Made by a program: the position numbers and the translations under genes | The notes under the pieces: generated by a model | The model's database searches: none | Told to the model about the DNA's origin: nothing | The model's input: only the letters and a program-made list of their open reading frames with translations | Shown: positions 46,345-54,915 of the stretch, piece by piece | Layout: every line of letters starts with the position of its first letter | Position numbering within the stretch: position 1 is the stretch's first letter | From: Gordonia crocea | GTDB lineage: Bacteria > Actinomycetota > Actinomycetes > Mycobacteriales > Mycobacteriaceae | DNA length: 64,000 nucleotides | NCBI RefSeq assembly: GCF_009932435.1 | Contig: NZ_BJOU01000001.1 | Span: forward strand, 1,364,001-1,428,000 | Reading direction: 5' to 3'

Positions 46345-48051
46345 ATGCTCACCTTGGTGCTCTTGGGATTGGTCAGCGGGCTCATCACCGGGGTGTCCCC
46401 CTGTGTCCTGCCGATGATCCCGATCGTGTTCGTCGCGGGCGGTACCGGCGACACCGGGCGGGCGGAAGGGCGTGCGGTATGGCTGCGTCCGGCGATGATC
46501 ATCGTCGGAATCGTGGTGAGCTTCGGTTCGATTGCACTCCTGGGCACCTTGCTGCTGTCACTGTTGGGCCTGCCGACGGACCTGCTCCGGTGGGCCGGGA
46601 TCGTCTTGCTGGCGCTGGTCGGCCTGAGCCTCGTGTTTCCGCAGGTGGCGCACATCGTTGAGAAGCCGTTCGCCCGGATCCCGGCCTGGACGCCGGGGGA
46701 CAAACGCGGCGTCCTCGGTCCCCTGCTGATGGGCATTGGGCTCGGCACGCTATATGTCCCGTGCGCCGGCCCGGTCCTGGCAGCCATCTCGGTGGCCGGC
46801 GCGACCGCCGAGATCGGTTGGCGCACGGTGGTGCTCACCGCATCCTTTGCTCTCGGCGCGGCAGTCTCTTTGGCCTTCTTCGCCATGGCGGGAACGTCGA
46901 TGGCCAAGCGGCTCGCGGCGTACCGGCAGCGGCAGCGGGCGTTCCGCGTCGGGGGAGGGGTGGTCCTGCTCGTCATGGCGGTGGCTATCGCGGTCAACGC
47001 ACCGGCCGCCCTCCAACGGGCGATTCCCGGCTACACCGCGAGCGCGGAGCGGGCCATCGCCCGTCAGCAGTCGGTCCTCGACGCAGTGGCGCCCGGCGGT
47101 CCGGCGCCCGCCGGGTGGGCCTCCTGTGCCGATCACCAGGCGCGGCTGGGCACCTGCGGGCCCGCACCGGAATTGGCGTCGGCCGGTCCTTGGCTCAACA
47201 CCGGTGACAGGCCCCGGTCGATCAGCGGGCTGCGGGGCAGCGTGGTCCTGATCGACTTCTGGACGTACTCGTGTATCAACTGCCAGCGCGACGCCCCATA
47301 CGTGAAGCGATGGGATGCCGCCTACCGTGATGCCGGTTTGGCCGTCATCGGGGTGCACACCCCGGAGTTCGCCTTCGAGCACGACCCGGCGAATGTGGCT
47401 GCGGCGGTCAAGGCCGAGGGAATCGGCTATCCCGTGGTGCAGGACAACGACTTCGCCATCTGGAATGCCTACCGCAACCGGTACTGGCCGGCGAAGTATC
47501 TCATCGATGCGACCGGTACCGTGCGCGCAATGTCGTTCGGCGAGGGTCAGTACGCGGCGATGGAGTCCGCCATCCGGGACCTGCTGCGGGAATCCGCGCC
47601 CGCCGTCGCCTTGCCGGCGCCGGTGACCGCCGGCGCGGACCCGGAGCGGTCAACGTCGGTGACCCCGGAGGTCTACCTGGGCGCCGCTCGCGGGCGAACC
47701 TCGTACCGGGGCGACGGGGATCTGGTGGCAGGGCGGCAGCAGCGGTTTCGCCTCGGCGCCGTCCAGCCGGTGGACACCTTCGGCCTCGACGGGGTGTTCG
47801 ACGTCCGTGACGAGGCAGTCACCGCCGCCGACCGGGCGCGGGTACGGGTGCAGACCCGCGGTGCCAAGGTCTTCACAGTGCTGTCGGGCCACGGGTCGGT
47901 CACGGTGCACACCGGAGCCGGCGCGGATCGGGTGATCGCCGTGGACGGGGTGCCGCGGCTCTACCCGATCGTCGACGGGAAGCCCGCGCCGCGGACGGTG
48001 GAACTGTCCCTGTCCCCGGGGATTTCGGTCTACACGTTCACTTTCGGCTGA
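46345..48051 (+). CDS. dipZ: DipZ-type cytochrome c biogenesis/thiol-disulfide protein
   Basis: The 568-residue protein joins a CcdA-like membrane domain (about 1-225; Cys20 in GVSPCVLPMIP and Cys140 in LYVPCAGP carry electrons across the membrane) to a secreted thioredoxin-like domain with WTYSCINCQRD (C310-C313). A C-terminal beta-sandwich ends YTFTFG, as in Rv2874 of M. tuberculosis. It would pass reductant from cytosolic thioredoxin to envelope proteins. In M. tuberculosis dipZ is part of the SigK regulon with mpt70 and mpt83. Here it follows sigK-rskA directly, with its own SigK-type promoter and GGAGG ribosome site. Confidence 0.95.
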   Translation: MLTLVLLGLVSGLITGVSPCVLPMIPIVFVAGGTGDTGRAEGRAVWLRPAMIIVGIVVSFGSIALLGTLLLSLLGLPTDLLRWAGIVLLALVGLSLVFPQVAHIVEKPFARIPAWTPGDKRGVLGPLLMGIGLGTLYVPCAGPVLAAISVAGATAEIGWRTVVLTASFALGAAVSLAFFAMAGTSMAKRLAAYRQRQRAFRVGGGVVLLVMAVAIAVNAPAALQRAIPGYTASAERAIARQQSVLDAVAPGGPAPAGWASCADHQARLGTCGPAPELASAGPWLNTGDRPRSISGLRGSVVLIDFWTYSCINCQRDAPYVKRWDAAYRDAGLAVIGVHTPEFAFEHDPANVAAAVKAEGIGYPVVQDNDFAIWNAYRNRYWPAKYLIDATGTVRAMSFGEGQYAAMESAIRDLLRESAPAVALPAPVTAGADPERSTSVTPEVYLGAARGRTSYRGDGDLVAGRQQRFRLGAVQPVDTFGLDGVFDVRDEAVTAADRARVRVQTRGAKVFTVLSGHGSVTVHTGAGADRVIAVDGVPRLYPIVDGKPAPRTVELSLSPGISVYTFTFG

Positions 48052-48496
48052 CGCGGCCGGGCTCGGCGCATGCGACCCGTCCGCCCGGGGACAGGGAGGT
48101 TTGGGTGTCGAGGATCTCGTCGTTCACCGCGACGACGCAACGGGCGAAAGTGCCCGTCGTCGTGAAGGCCGCGGTGATCTGGTGCGCGGGGGCCCGGACG
48201 ACGAGCGTCAGCGTGGCGGTCCACAACCCGGCGTCGGCGAGCGGCTGCATGAGCACGGTCTGCGCTTGGCTGCGCGGCCGGCCCGCGGCGTCGAACCACG
48301 TCGACGGCCCGTTGTCGCGGCGGTCGGAGACGAAGGTGACGGCGATCCGGTCCCCGGTGGTGGCCGACGGGGTCACCGGTGCCGCCGAGGCGGCGCCGGG
48401 GGTTGTGATCAGCGCGAGGGGTAACAGCGAGAGGGCGAGCAGGACGGGTGGGAAGCGGCGCGCGAGGTGTGCGCGGTGTGCGAAGTGTGCGGTCAT
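48038..48496 (-). CDS. Secreted MmpS-like protein
   Basis: The 152-residue protein has a Sec signal peptide (about 1-38, ending ASAAP) and a small beta-rich domain. It contains ITAAFTTTGTFARCVVAVNDEILDTQTSLSPGGRVACAEPG, with two Cys in the arrangement of MmpS proteins. MmpS proteins assist MmpL lipid exporters, but no mmpL gene is adjacent, and this protein has a cleavable signal rather than a membrane anchor. The ATG at 48496 gives the cleanest signal. Its last 14 bases overlap the end of dipZ. Confidence 0.65.
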   Translation of the reverse strand: MTAHFAHRAHLARRFPPVLLALSLLPLALITTPGAASAAPVTPSATTGDRIAVTFVSDRRDNGPSTWFDAAGRPRSQAQTVLMQPLADAGLWTATLTLVVRAPAHQITAAFTTTGTFARCVVAVNDEILDTQTSLSPGGRVACAEPGRVSRK

Positions 48497-48546
48497 ATCC
48501 CTTAGACGCACGGGGGAGGCAAACGGATCCCGGACCCGGATACGGA

Positions 48547-48581
48547 CGAACCCCGTCGAGAAGGAGAATCGACGGGGTTCG
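48547..48581 (-). terminator. Terminator of the sdh operon
   Basis: A 13-bp perfect stem (CGAACCCCGTCGA) with a 9-nt loop lies just after the sdhB stop codon. Confidence 0.85.
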
Positions 48582-48603
48582 TTGTCCGAAACGGCGACGG
48601 GGG

Positions 48604-49389
48604 TCAGCGCGAGAACATCAGCGCGCGCTTGACCTCCTGGATCGCCTGGGTGACCTGGATGCCGCGGGGGCAGGCATCCGTGCAGTTGAAGGTGGTGCGG
48701 CAGCGCCACACGCCATCGATGTCGTTGAGGATGTCGAGGCGCTCGACGGCACCCTCGTCACGACTGTCGAAGATGAAGCGGTGCGCGTTCACGATCGCGG
48801 CCGGGCCGTAGTACGAACCCTCGTTCCAGAACACCGGGCAGCTCGTGGTGCAGCAGGCACAGAGGATGCACTTGGTGGTGTCGTCGAAGCGGGCGCGGTC
48901 GGTCTGGCTCTGGATGCGCTCCTTGGTGGGCTCGTTGCCACTGGTGATGAGGAACGGCTTCACGGCGCGGTAGGCGTCGAAGAAGGGCTCCATGTCGACG
49001 ACGAGGTCCTTCTCCACCGGCAGGCCCTTGATCGGCTCGACGGTGATGGTCAGCTCCTTCGACGCGTCCTTGGGCAGCAGATCCTTCATGAGGAGCTTGC
49101 AGGCGAGGCGGTTGACGCCGTTGATGCGCATGGCGTCCGAGCCGCAGACGCCGTGGGCGCAGCTGCGGCGGAACGTCAGGGTGCCGTCCAGGTAGCCCTT
49201 CACGTAGAGGAGCAGGTTGAGCAGACGGTCGGTCGGCAGCGCCGGGACGCGGAAGGTCTCGAAGCCGGCGGCGTCGGGGTCTTCCGGGTTGAACCGGTAG
49301 ATCTTGAGGTTCACCATCCGGGCCTCGGGCGGCACCGGGGGGAGCGGCGGCTCGGCGGAGATAGCGGGATCTTCGACGGTTGCGGTCAT
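48604..49389 (-). CDS. sdhB: Succinate dehydrogenase iron-sulfur subunit
   Basis: SdhB carries the 2Fe-2S, 4Fe-4S and 3Fe-4S clusters that pass electrons from FAD to menaquinone. The 261-residue protein has CAHGVCGSDAMRINGVNRLAC for the 2Fe-2S site and CILCACCTTSCPVFW and CTDACPRGI for the other two. The ATG overlaps the sdhA stop (TGATG). It is last in the operon sdhC-sdhD-sdhA-sdhB. Confidence 0.98.
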   Translation of the reverse strand: MTATVEDPAISAEPPLPPVPPEARMVNLKIYRFNPEDPDAAGFETFRVPALPTDRLLNLLLYVKGYLDGTLTFRRSCAHGVCGSDAMRINGVNRLACKLLMKDLLPKDASKELTITVEPIKGLPVEKDLVVDMEPFFDAYRAVKPFLITSGNEPTKERIQSQTDRARFDDTTKCILCACCTTSCPVFWNEGSYYGPAAIVNAHRFIFDSRDEGAVERLDILNDIDGVWRCRTTFNCTDACPRGIQVTQAIQEVKRALMFSR

Positions 49390-51143
49390 CAGTACTTACG
49401 CTCCATCGGCTCGTAGCGGGTCTGGACCACGGGCTTGTAGTCCAGTTCGATGTCGGCAATCAGGCCCGGGCCCTGCTTGTAGGCCATCGTGTGCCGCATG
49501 AAGTTCTCGTCGTCGCGGTTGGGGTAGTCCTCGCGGGCGTGGCCGCCGCGCGACTCCTTGCGGTTCAGGGCACCGACGACGGTGACCTCGGCCATCTCCA
49601 GCAGGAAGCCGAGCTCGATCGCCTCGAGCAGGTCGCTGTTGAACCGCTTGCCCTTGTCGTGGACGCGGACGTGGTTGTAGCGCTCCTTGAGTGCCCGGAC
49701 GTCGGACAGGGCGCGGGTCAGCGTCTCCTCGGTGCGGAACACCGACGCGTTGTTGTCCATGGTCTGCTGCAGCTCGGTGCGGATATCGGCGACCCGCTCG
49801 TTGCCGTGCTCGGACAGGACGACCTCGAGCCAGTCGTCGACCATCTCGGTCGGGTTCTCCGGCATCTCGACGAACTCGTGGGTGTTCGCGTACTCGGCGG
49901 CCGCGATCCCGGCCCGGCGGCCGAAGACGTTGATGTCCAGCAGCGAGTTGGTGCCGAGGCGGTTGGCGCCGTGCACCGACACGCAGGCGCATTCGCCCGC
50001 CGCGTACAGGCCGTGGACGACCTGGTCGTTGTTGGCCAGGACCTGGCCCTCGATGGTGGTCGGGATGCCGCCCATGACGTAGTGGCAGGTCGGGTAGACC
50101 GGCACGTACTCGGTCACCGGGTCCACACCGAGGTAGGTGCGGGCGAACTCGGTGATGTCGGGGAGCTTCTCGTTGAGGACGTCTTCACCGAGGTGGGTCA
50201 CGTCGATGTAGACGTAGTCCTTGTTGGGGCCGGCGCCGCGGCCCTCGAGCACCTCGAGAACCATCGACCGGGCGACGATGTCGCGGGGGGCGAGGTCTTT
50301 GATGGTGGGGGCGTAGCGCTCCATGAAGCGCTCGCCGTCGACGTTGCGCAAGATGCCGCCTTCGCCGCGGACCGCCTCGGAGATGAGGATGCCCAGTCCG
50401 GCGAGCCCGGTCGGGTGGAACTGGTGGAACTCCATGTCCTCGAGGGGCAGGCCCTTGCGGAAGATGATGCCCATGCCGTCACCGGTGAGGGTGTGCGCGT
50501 TGGACGTGGTCTTGTACATGCGGCCCGAGCCGCCGGTGGCGAACACGATCGACTTGGCGTGGAAGACGTGGATCTCGCCGGTGGCGAGCTCGTAGGCGAC
50601 GACGCCGGTCGCGACCTTCTCGCCGTCCTCGTTCTCCGAGAGGGCGATGTCGAGGGCGTAGAACTCGTTGTAGAACTCGACGTCGTGCTTGACGCAGTTC
50701 TGGTACAGGGTCTGCAGGATCATGTGGCCGGTGCGGTCGGCGGCGTAACACGCGCGGCGGACCGGGCTCTTGCCGTGGTCGCGGGTGTGCCCGCCGAAGC
50801 GGCGCTGGTCGATCTTGCCCTCGGGAGTGCGGTTGAAGGGCAGGCCCATCTTCTCCAGGTCGATGACCGCGTCGATGGCCTCCTTGGCCATGATCTCGAC
50901 GGCGTCCTGGTCGGCGAGGTAGTCGCCGCCCTTGACGGTGTCAAAGGTGTGCCACTCCCAGTTGTCCTCCTCGACGTTGGCCAGGGCGGCGCACATGCCG
51001 CCCTGGGCCGCGCCGGTGTGGCTGCGCGTCGGGTAGAGCTTGGTCAACACGGCGGTACGAGCCCGGGGCGCGGCCTCGATGGCCGCCCGCATTCCGGCGC
51101 CGCCGGCGCCGACGATCACCACGTCGTAACGGTGTTCCTGCAT
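49389..51143 (-). CDS. sdhA: Succinate dehydrogenase flavoprotein subunit
   Basis: The 584-residue flavoprotein oxidises succinate to fumarate on the inner face of the membrane. It has the FAD motif VVIVGAGGAGMRAA, the covalent-FAD His in TRSHTGAAQGGM, the active-site HQFHPTGLAG and RHTMAYKQGPG, and GGIPTTIEGQV with GANRLGTNSLLDINVFGRRAG. The size and order match mycobacterial Sdh2 (Rv3316-Rv3319). Confidence 0.98.
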   Translation of the reverse strand: MQEHRYDVVIVGAGGAGMRAAIEAAPRARTAVLTKLYPTRSHTGAAQGGMCAALANVEEDNWEWHTFDTVKGGDYLADQDAVEIMAKEAIDAVIDLEKMGLPFNRTPEGKIDQRRFGGHTRDHGKSPVRRACYAADRTGHMILQTLYQNCVKHDVEFYNEFYALDIALSENEDGEKVATGVVAYELATGEIHVFHAKSIVFATGGSGRMYKTTSNAHTLTGDGMGIIFRKGLPLEDMEFHQFHPTGLAGLGILISEAVRGEGGILRNVDGERFMERYAPTIKDLAPRDIVARSMVLEVLEGRGAGPNKDYVYIDVTHLGEDVLNEKLPDITEFARTYLGVDPVTEYVPVYPTCHYVMGGIPTTIEGQVLANNDQVVHGLYAAGECACVSVHGANRLGTNSLLDINVFGRRAGIAAAEYANTHEFVEMPENPTEMVDDWLEVVLSEHGNERVADIRTELQQTMDNNASVFRTEETLTRALSDVRALKERYNHVRVHDKGKRFNSDLLEAIELGFLLEMAEVTVVGALNRKESRGGHAREDYPNRDDENFMRHTMAYKQGPGLIADIELDYKPVVQTRYEPMERKY

Positions 51144-51189
51144 AGTTGATGGTCTCCTTGGGAAGGCGCGGCAGTGGGCGTCGGCGCGG

Positions 51190-51636
51190 TTAGCTGCCGG
51201 TGTTGAAGGTCAGCAGCGCGTAGCTGCCCAGGGCCAGGGTGAGGATCATCGACACCGCCAGCAGGACGTTGAGCCAGAAGCGGGTGGAGTCCTTGCGCGT
51301 GTAGTCGCCGATGACGGTGCGCACGCCGTTTCCGCCGTGCAGCTGGGCGAGCCAGAGCATGGTGAGGTCCCAGATCTGCCAGAACGGGCTGGACCAGCGC
51401 TGGGTGACGAACTCGGAGCTGATGCGGTGCACGCCGGTGTCCCAGGTGAGCATGATCGCCATGTGGCCGATCACCAGGAAGATCAGCACGATGCCGGAGA
51501 AGCGCATGAACAGCCAGGCGTACTTCTCGAAGTTGCCGCCCTTGCGCATGCGCGGCGAGCGGGGGGAGTCCAGCGACGGCGGTCGGTCGTGGGAGACGAG
51601 GAGGGTCTTCGCGGTCTGCGGAGCGGCGGTAGTCAT
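51190..51636 (-). CDS. sdhD: Succinate dehydrogenase membrane anchor SdhD
   Basis: The 148-residue protein has three membrane helices (WLFMRFSGIVLIFLVIGHMAIML with a candidate haem-ligand His, a middle helix around IWDLTMLWLAQLHGGNGVRTVIGDY, and WLNVLLAVSMILTLALGSYALL). The N-terminal 35 residues are hydrophilic. The ATG at 51636 has AGGACC upstream; spacing to sdhC is 14 bp. Confidence 0.93.
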   Translation of the reverse strand: MTTAAPQTAKTLLVSHDRPPSLDSPRSPRMRKGGNFEKYAWLFMRFSGIVLIFLVIGHMAIMLTWDTGVHRISSEFVTQRWSSPFWQIWDLTMLWLAQLHGGNGVRTVIGDYTRKDSTRFWLNVLLAVSMILTLALGSYALLTFNTGS

Positions 51637-51650
51637 GGTGTCAGGTCCTC

Positions 51651-52055
51651 TTAGAACGCGTGAGTGATGATGAGCTGCAGCAGGCGGACGGCGGCGGCGC
51701 CGAAGACGACGAGGAACACCCCGAGGACCACCCAGAGCATCTGACGCTGGTAGCGGGCCCCCTTCGACCAGAAGTCGATGAGGATGACGCGCAGGCCGTT
51801 GAAGGCGTGGAACAACACGCAGAGGACCAGGGCGATCTCCATGAGACCGATGATCGGCGTCTTGTAGGTGTTGATGATCGCGTCGTACTCGTCCTTGTTG
51901 ATCCGGATCACGGCGGTGTCCAGGACGTGGACGAACAGGAAGAAGAAGATCGTCACGCCGGTGATGCGGTGCAGGACCCACGCCCACATCCCCGGATCAC
52001 CTCGGTAGATCGATACCTTGCGCCGCGGAGCGGGCGCAGTCGTGGGTGTGCTCAT
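51651..52055 (-). CDS. sdhC: Succinate dehydrogenase cytochrome b-556 subunit SdhC
   Basis: The 134-residue anchor subunit has YRGDPGMWAWVLHRITGVTIFFFLFVHVLD (the SdhC signature with Ser/Thr-Arg quinone-site residues and the haem-ligand His), then two more helices around PIIGLMEIALVLCVLFHAFNGLRVIL and MLWVVLGVFLVVFGAAAVRLLQ. It is the first gene of the operon; an IdeR/DtxR-like box lies 116 bp upstream of its start. Confidence 0.94.
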   Translation of the reverse strand: MSTPTTAPAPRRKVSIYRGDPGMWAWVLHRITGVTIFFFLFVHVLDTAVIRINKDEYDAIINTYKTPIIGLMEIALVLCVLFHAFNGLRVILIDFWSKGARYQRQMLWVVLGVFLVVFGAAAVRLLQLIITHAF

Positions 52056-52170
52056 GACGGAATTCGGCCTCCGAACGTGGTTTCCATAGGACCCGATGAT
52101 CTGACTTTAAACCCTGGTGATCGGTCCTTGAAAACGACCCGAAAGGTTTTCCGATCCAACCGATCGGAAC

Positions 52171-52189
52171 TAAGGTTTGCCTTACCAAT
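52171..52189 (-). promoter_or_regulatory. IdeR/DtxR-like iron box upstream of sdhC
   Basis: TAAGG-TTTG-CCTTA followed by CCAAT matches about 15 of 19 positions of the iron-box consensus TTAGGTTAGSCTAACCTAA. A second palindrome CCGATC-N5-GATCGG lies beside it (52151-52167). Regulation of sdh by iron is known in corynebacteria; here it is inference. Confidence 0.55.
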
Positions 52190-52312
52190 GGAAGCTCTGG
52201 TAAAGAGCCGGAAATAACGCGGTCACGGCGTTCTCTAGCTGTTAAGGCAGCGTTTCGGCCGGAAACAGAGTGTGCACAATGTCTCACCTGAAATCTGTGT
52301 CACGCTCAATAC

Positions 52313-53473
52313 ATGAGCCCCGACTCCGCCTACGTCACTCCCGCCGGTTCCGCCGACGAGTCATCCGTCCCGGTCTCTCCGACGACGCTCGGGCTCGCGC
52401 CGAAGGTGCTCCTGCACGATCACCTCGACGGCGGTCTGCGCCCCGCCACGATCGTCGATCTCGCCCGTGAGTCGGGATACCCCGACTTGCCCACCGAAGA
52501 CCCGGTGCAACTGGGCCGGTGGTTCGTCGACAACGCGAACGCGGGCTCGCTGGTGCGGTACCTGCGGACGTTCGGACACACCGTCGCGGTGATGCAGACC
52601 GCGTCGGCGCTGCGACGCGTCGCCTTCGAGTGCGTCGAGGACCTGGCCGCCGACGGGGTCGTCTACGCCGAGGTGCGGTTCGCCCCCGAGCTGCACCTGG
52701 AGAAGGGGTTGAGCCTCGACGAGGTGGTGTCGGCGGTGCTGGCCGGATTCGCCGACGGCCAGCGCGCCGCAGCCGCCGCCGGTCGCCCGATCGTCGTCGG
52801 ATGCCTGGTCACCGCGATGCGCCATGCCGCGCGGTCGACCGAGATCGCCGAGCTGGCGGTCCGGTTCCGCCGCGACGGGGTGGTCGGCTTCGACATCGCC
52901 GGCGCGGAGGCGGGCAACCCGCCGACGCGCCACCTCGACGCCTTCGACTATCTGCGGGCCAACACCATGCGCTACACGATCCATGCCGGCGAGGCCTTCG
53001 GTCTTCCGTCGATCACCGAGGCCATCGGTTACTGCGGTGCAGATCGGTTGGGCCACGGCGTGCGCGTCATCGACGACGTCGTCCTGCCGCCCGGCGCCGA
53101 TCCCGCCGCCACCTCCTTCGCCGGGGCGCAGCTGGGCGATGTGGCCAACTACGTCCGCGACAAGCGGATCCCGCTGGAGATGTGCCCGTCGTCGAACGTG
53201 CAGACCGGGGCCGTGGCGAATCTCGCGTCGCACCCGTTCAACATCCTGGCGCGCCTGCGGTTCCGGGTCACGGTGAATACCGACAACCGGTTGATGGGGG
53301 ACACCACCATGAGCCGTGAATGTGCCCTACTGGCCGAGCAATTCGGTTACGGATGGGCAGATTTCGAACGATTCGCGGTCAACGCGATGAAGTCCGCCTT
53401 CATCCCCTTCGATAAGCGGATGGAATTGATCGACGGGGTGATCAAGCCCGGTTACGCGGTACTCATCGGCTGA
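52313..53473 (+). CDS. add: Adenosine deaminase
   Basis: Add deaminates adenosine to inosine, feeding PunA. The 386-residue metal-dependent hydrolase has [10 protein letters not shown] (zinc His-x-His), [25 protein letters not shown] (His and catalytic Glu), RLGHGVRV, and [13 protein letters not shown] with the zinc Asp. No ribosome site is obvious; the ATG at 52313 follows a CACGCT-N6 arrangement that is a weak form of the leaderless pattern. Confidence 0.96.
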   Translation: MSPDSAYVTPAGSADESSVPVSPTTLGLAPKVLLHDHLDGGLRPATIVDLARESGYPDLPTEDPVQLGRWFVDNANAGSLVRYLRTFGHTVAVMQTASALRRVAFECVEDLAADGVVYAEVRFAPELHLEKGLSLDEVVSAVLAGFADGQRAAAAAGRPIVVGCLVTAMRHAARSTEIAELAVRFRRDGVVGFDIAGAEAGNPPTRHLDAFDYLRANTMRYTIHAGEAFGLPSITEAIGYCGADRLGHGVRVIDDVVLPPGADPAATSFAGAQLGDVANYVRDKRIPLEMCPSSNVQTGAVANLASHPFNILARLRFRVTVNTDNRLMGDTTMSRECALLAEQFGYGWADFERFAVNAMKSAFIPFDKRMELIDGVIKPGYAVLIG

Positions 53474-53488
53474 GCACCGACGAAACCG

Positions 53489-54811
53489 CTACGACTTGCG
53501 CTCGATCCGGTCCTCGAAATCGTGGACGAGGGCGCGGAAGGCCTCCGACTCGTTGTCGAACGGCGGGCTCGGGGCGAGACGCTTGGGATCCGGATTGGTC
53601 GCGTAGTCGATGAACCAGCCCAGCGGGGTCGTCGAGCTGAGGGCCTCCCCGACGGCGTCGTCGTCGGCGTAGTCGCCCGCGTCGAGGAGCAGTTCGACGG
53701 CGAGGTCGAGCTGTTCGCGATCGATGCGGCGCGGCCCGTCGGCGATGTCCTCGGCGAGACCGGGGAGCACGTAGACGTTGTCCTCGTAGATCTCGAACTC
53801 CAGCGAGCCGTCGGTCGCCGCGGCGCGCACGTCGTCGAAGGTGGTCAGCTTCGCCAAGTCATGGTCGTCGTCCTCGGCCAGGAACCGGGTGATCGACCGG
53901 ACCGAGGGGAAGACGAAGATTGAACCGCGCTTGCCGAGGAAGACCGGATCGTCGTCGAGGTAGCAGCGCAGCGAGAGGTACTCGCCATCGCTCGTCGTGA
54001 TCTGGATCGGGTCGATGCCGACGTTGACCCAGAAGTCTTCTTCGTCGATGTCGCCGTCGAGCAGTTCGGCGGCCTCGGTGTCTTCGTCCTCGTCGAGGTC
54101 GTCGTCGTCCTCGTCGTCGACGAGGGCCTTGCCCCCCTCGTCGCCGCTGTCTTCGTCGCCGACCAGGTCCAGATCGTCGTCGTCGGGCTCGTCCTCATCC
54201 TCGGCGGACGCGGCGGCGGCCAGCTCCGCCTCGGCTGCGGCGACGGCGGCCTCGTCGACGTCGGGGGTGGCCAGCACGTCGTCGAGGGCGTCGATCACGT
54301 TGTCCCAGTGCTTGGCGATCAGCCGGCCGATACGGACCCAGAGGTCCTGGCCGTCGCGCCCGACGAAGTTGCGGGTGCCCACGGTGACGGCGCCGAGAAT
54401 CGGGTTGCCGTTGAAGAACTTGGTGATGGTCGGCAGCTCGCACACCTCGCCGAGGATGCGCACGATCTCCAGCGCGTCCTCGAGGTCGGCGATGTTCTCC
54501 GGGGTGGGGTCGTCGGCCGCCAGTTCGGGGACGCCGATGAGGTCATAGGTGTGGCGCTTGTCGGGGACCAGTTCGTCGCCGGACAGTTCGACGACGGTCG
54601 ACCACGCCGGGTGGTCGACCAGGTCGTGCTCGTCGTCGGTGCCGCGGATGTACCCGACGAGGTGGGCGACGTCGTCGAATCCGTACAGGTCTTCACCGAG
54701 CCCGAGGAACGCCTCCCACTCCTCGTCGTCCTCGCGCCATTGCGGGGCCCAAAGGGTGTAGGCGTTTCCGTCGGTCAAACCCAGCTCAATGGGGACGATG
54801 TCTCCGGCCAT
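53489..54811 (-). CDS. satS: SatS-like acidic protein (Rv3311 family, SecA2 pathway chaperone)
   Basis: The 440-residue protein matches Rv3311 of M. tuberculosis in position (next to add) and in segments MAGDIVPIELGLTDGNAYTLWAPQWR, ELPTITKFFNGNPILGAVTVG, FWVNVGIDPIQITTSDGEYLSLRCYLDDDPVFLG, and DREQLDLAVELLLDAGDYADDDAV. A long Asp/Glu run (about 205-275) splits it into two halves. SatS has been reported to be a chaperone for proteins exported by SecA2. The ATG at 54811 has TACGCT (54823-54818) six bases upstream, so the start is well supported. Confidence 0.85.
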   Translation of the reverse strand: MAGDIVPIELGLTDGNAYTLWAPQWREDDEEWEAFLGLGEDLYGFDDVAHLVGYIRGTDDEHDLVDHPAWSTVVELSGDELVPDKRHTYDLIGVPELAADDPTPENIADLEDALEIVRILGEVCELPTITKFFNGNPILGAVTVGTRNFVGRDGQDLWVRIGRLIAKHWDNVIDALDDVLATPDVDEAAVAAAEAELAAAASAEDEDEPDDDDLDLVGDEDSGDEGGKALVDDEDDDDLDEDEDTEAAELLDGDIDEEDFWVNVGIDPIQITTSDGEYLSLRCYLDDDPVFLGKRGSIFVFPSVRSITRFLAEDDDHDLAKLTTFDDVRAAATDGSLEFEIYEDNVYVLPGLAEDIADGPRRIDREQLDLAVELLLDAGDYADDDAVGEALSSTTPLGWFIDYATNPDPKRLAPSPPFDNESEAFRALVHDFEDRIERKS

Positions 54812-54915
54812 GGGGAAAGCGTAACCAAGGTGGCGCGCCTGCACGAACCTGGGCCGTCGCAGGCGGGTATCGCTCTTGTCCGCCGCGGCGGCACGTCCCT
54901 GCCTACGATGACAAG

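Noticed and set aside
54050..54225. GTC/GAC-rich tract as an unstable trinucleotide repeat
   Set aside because: It encodes the acidic Asp/Glu linker of the SatS-like protein, with irregular codon order.
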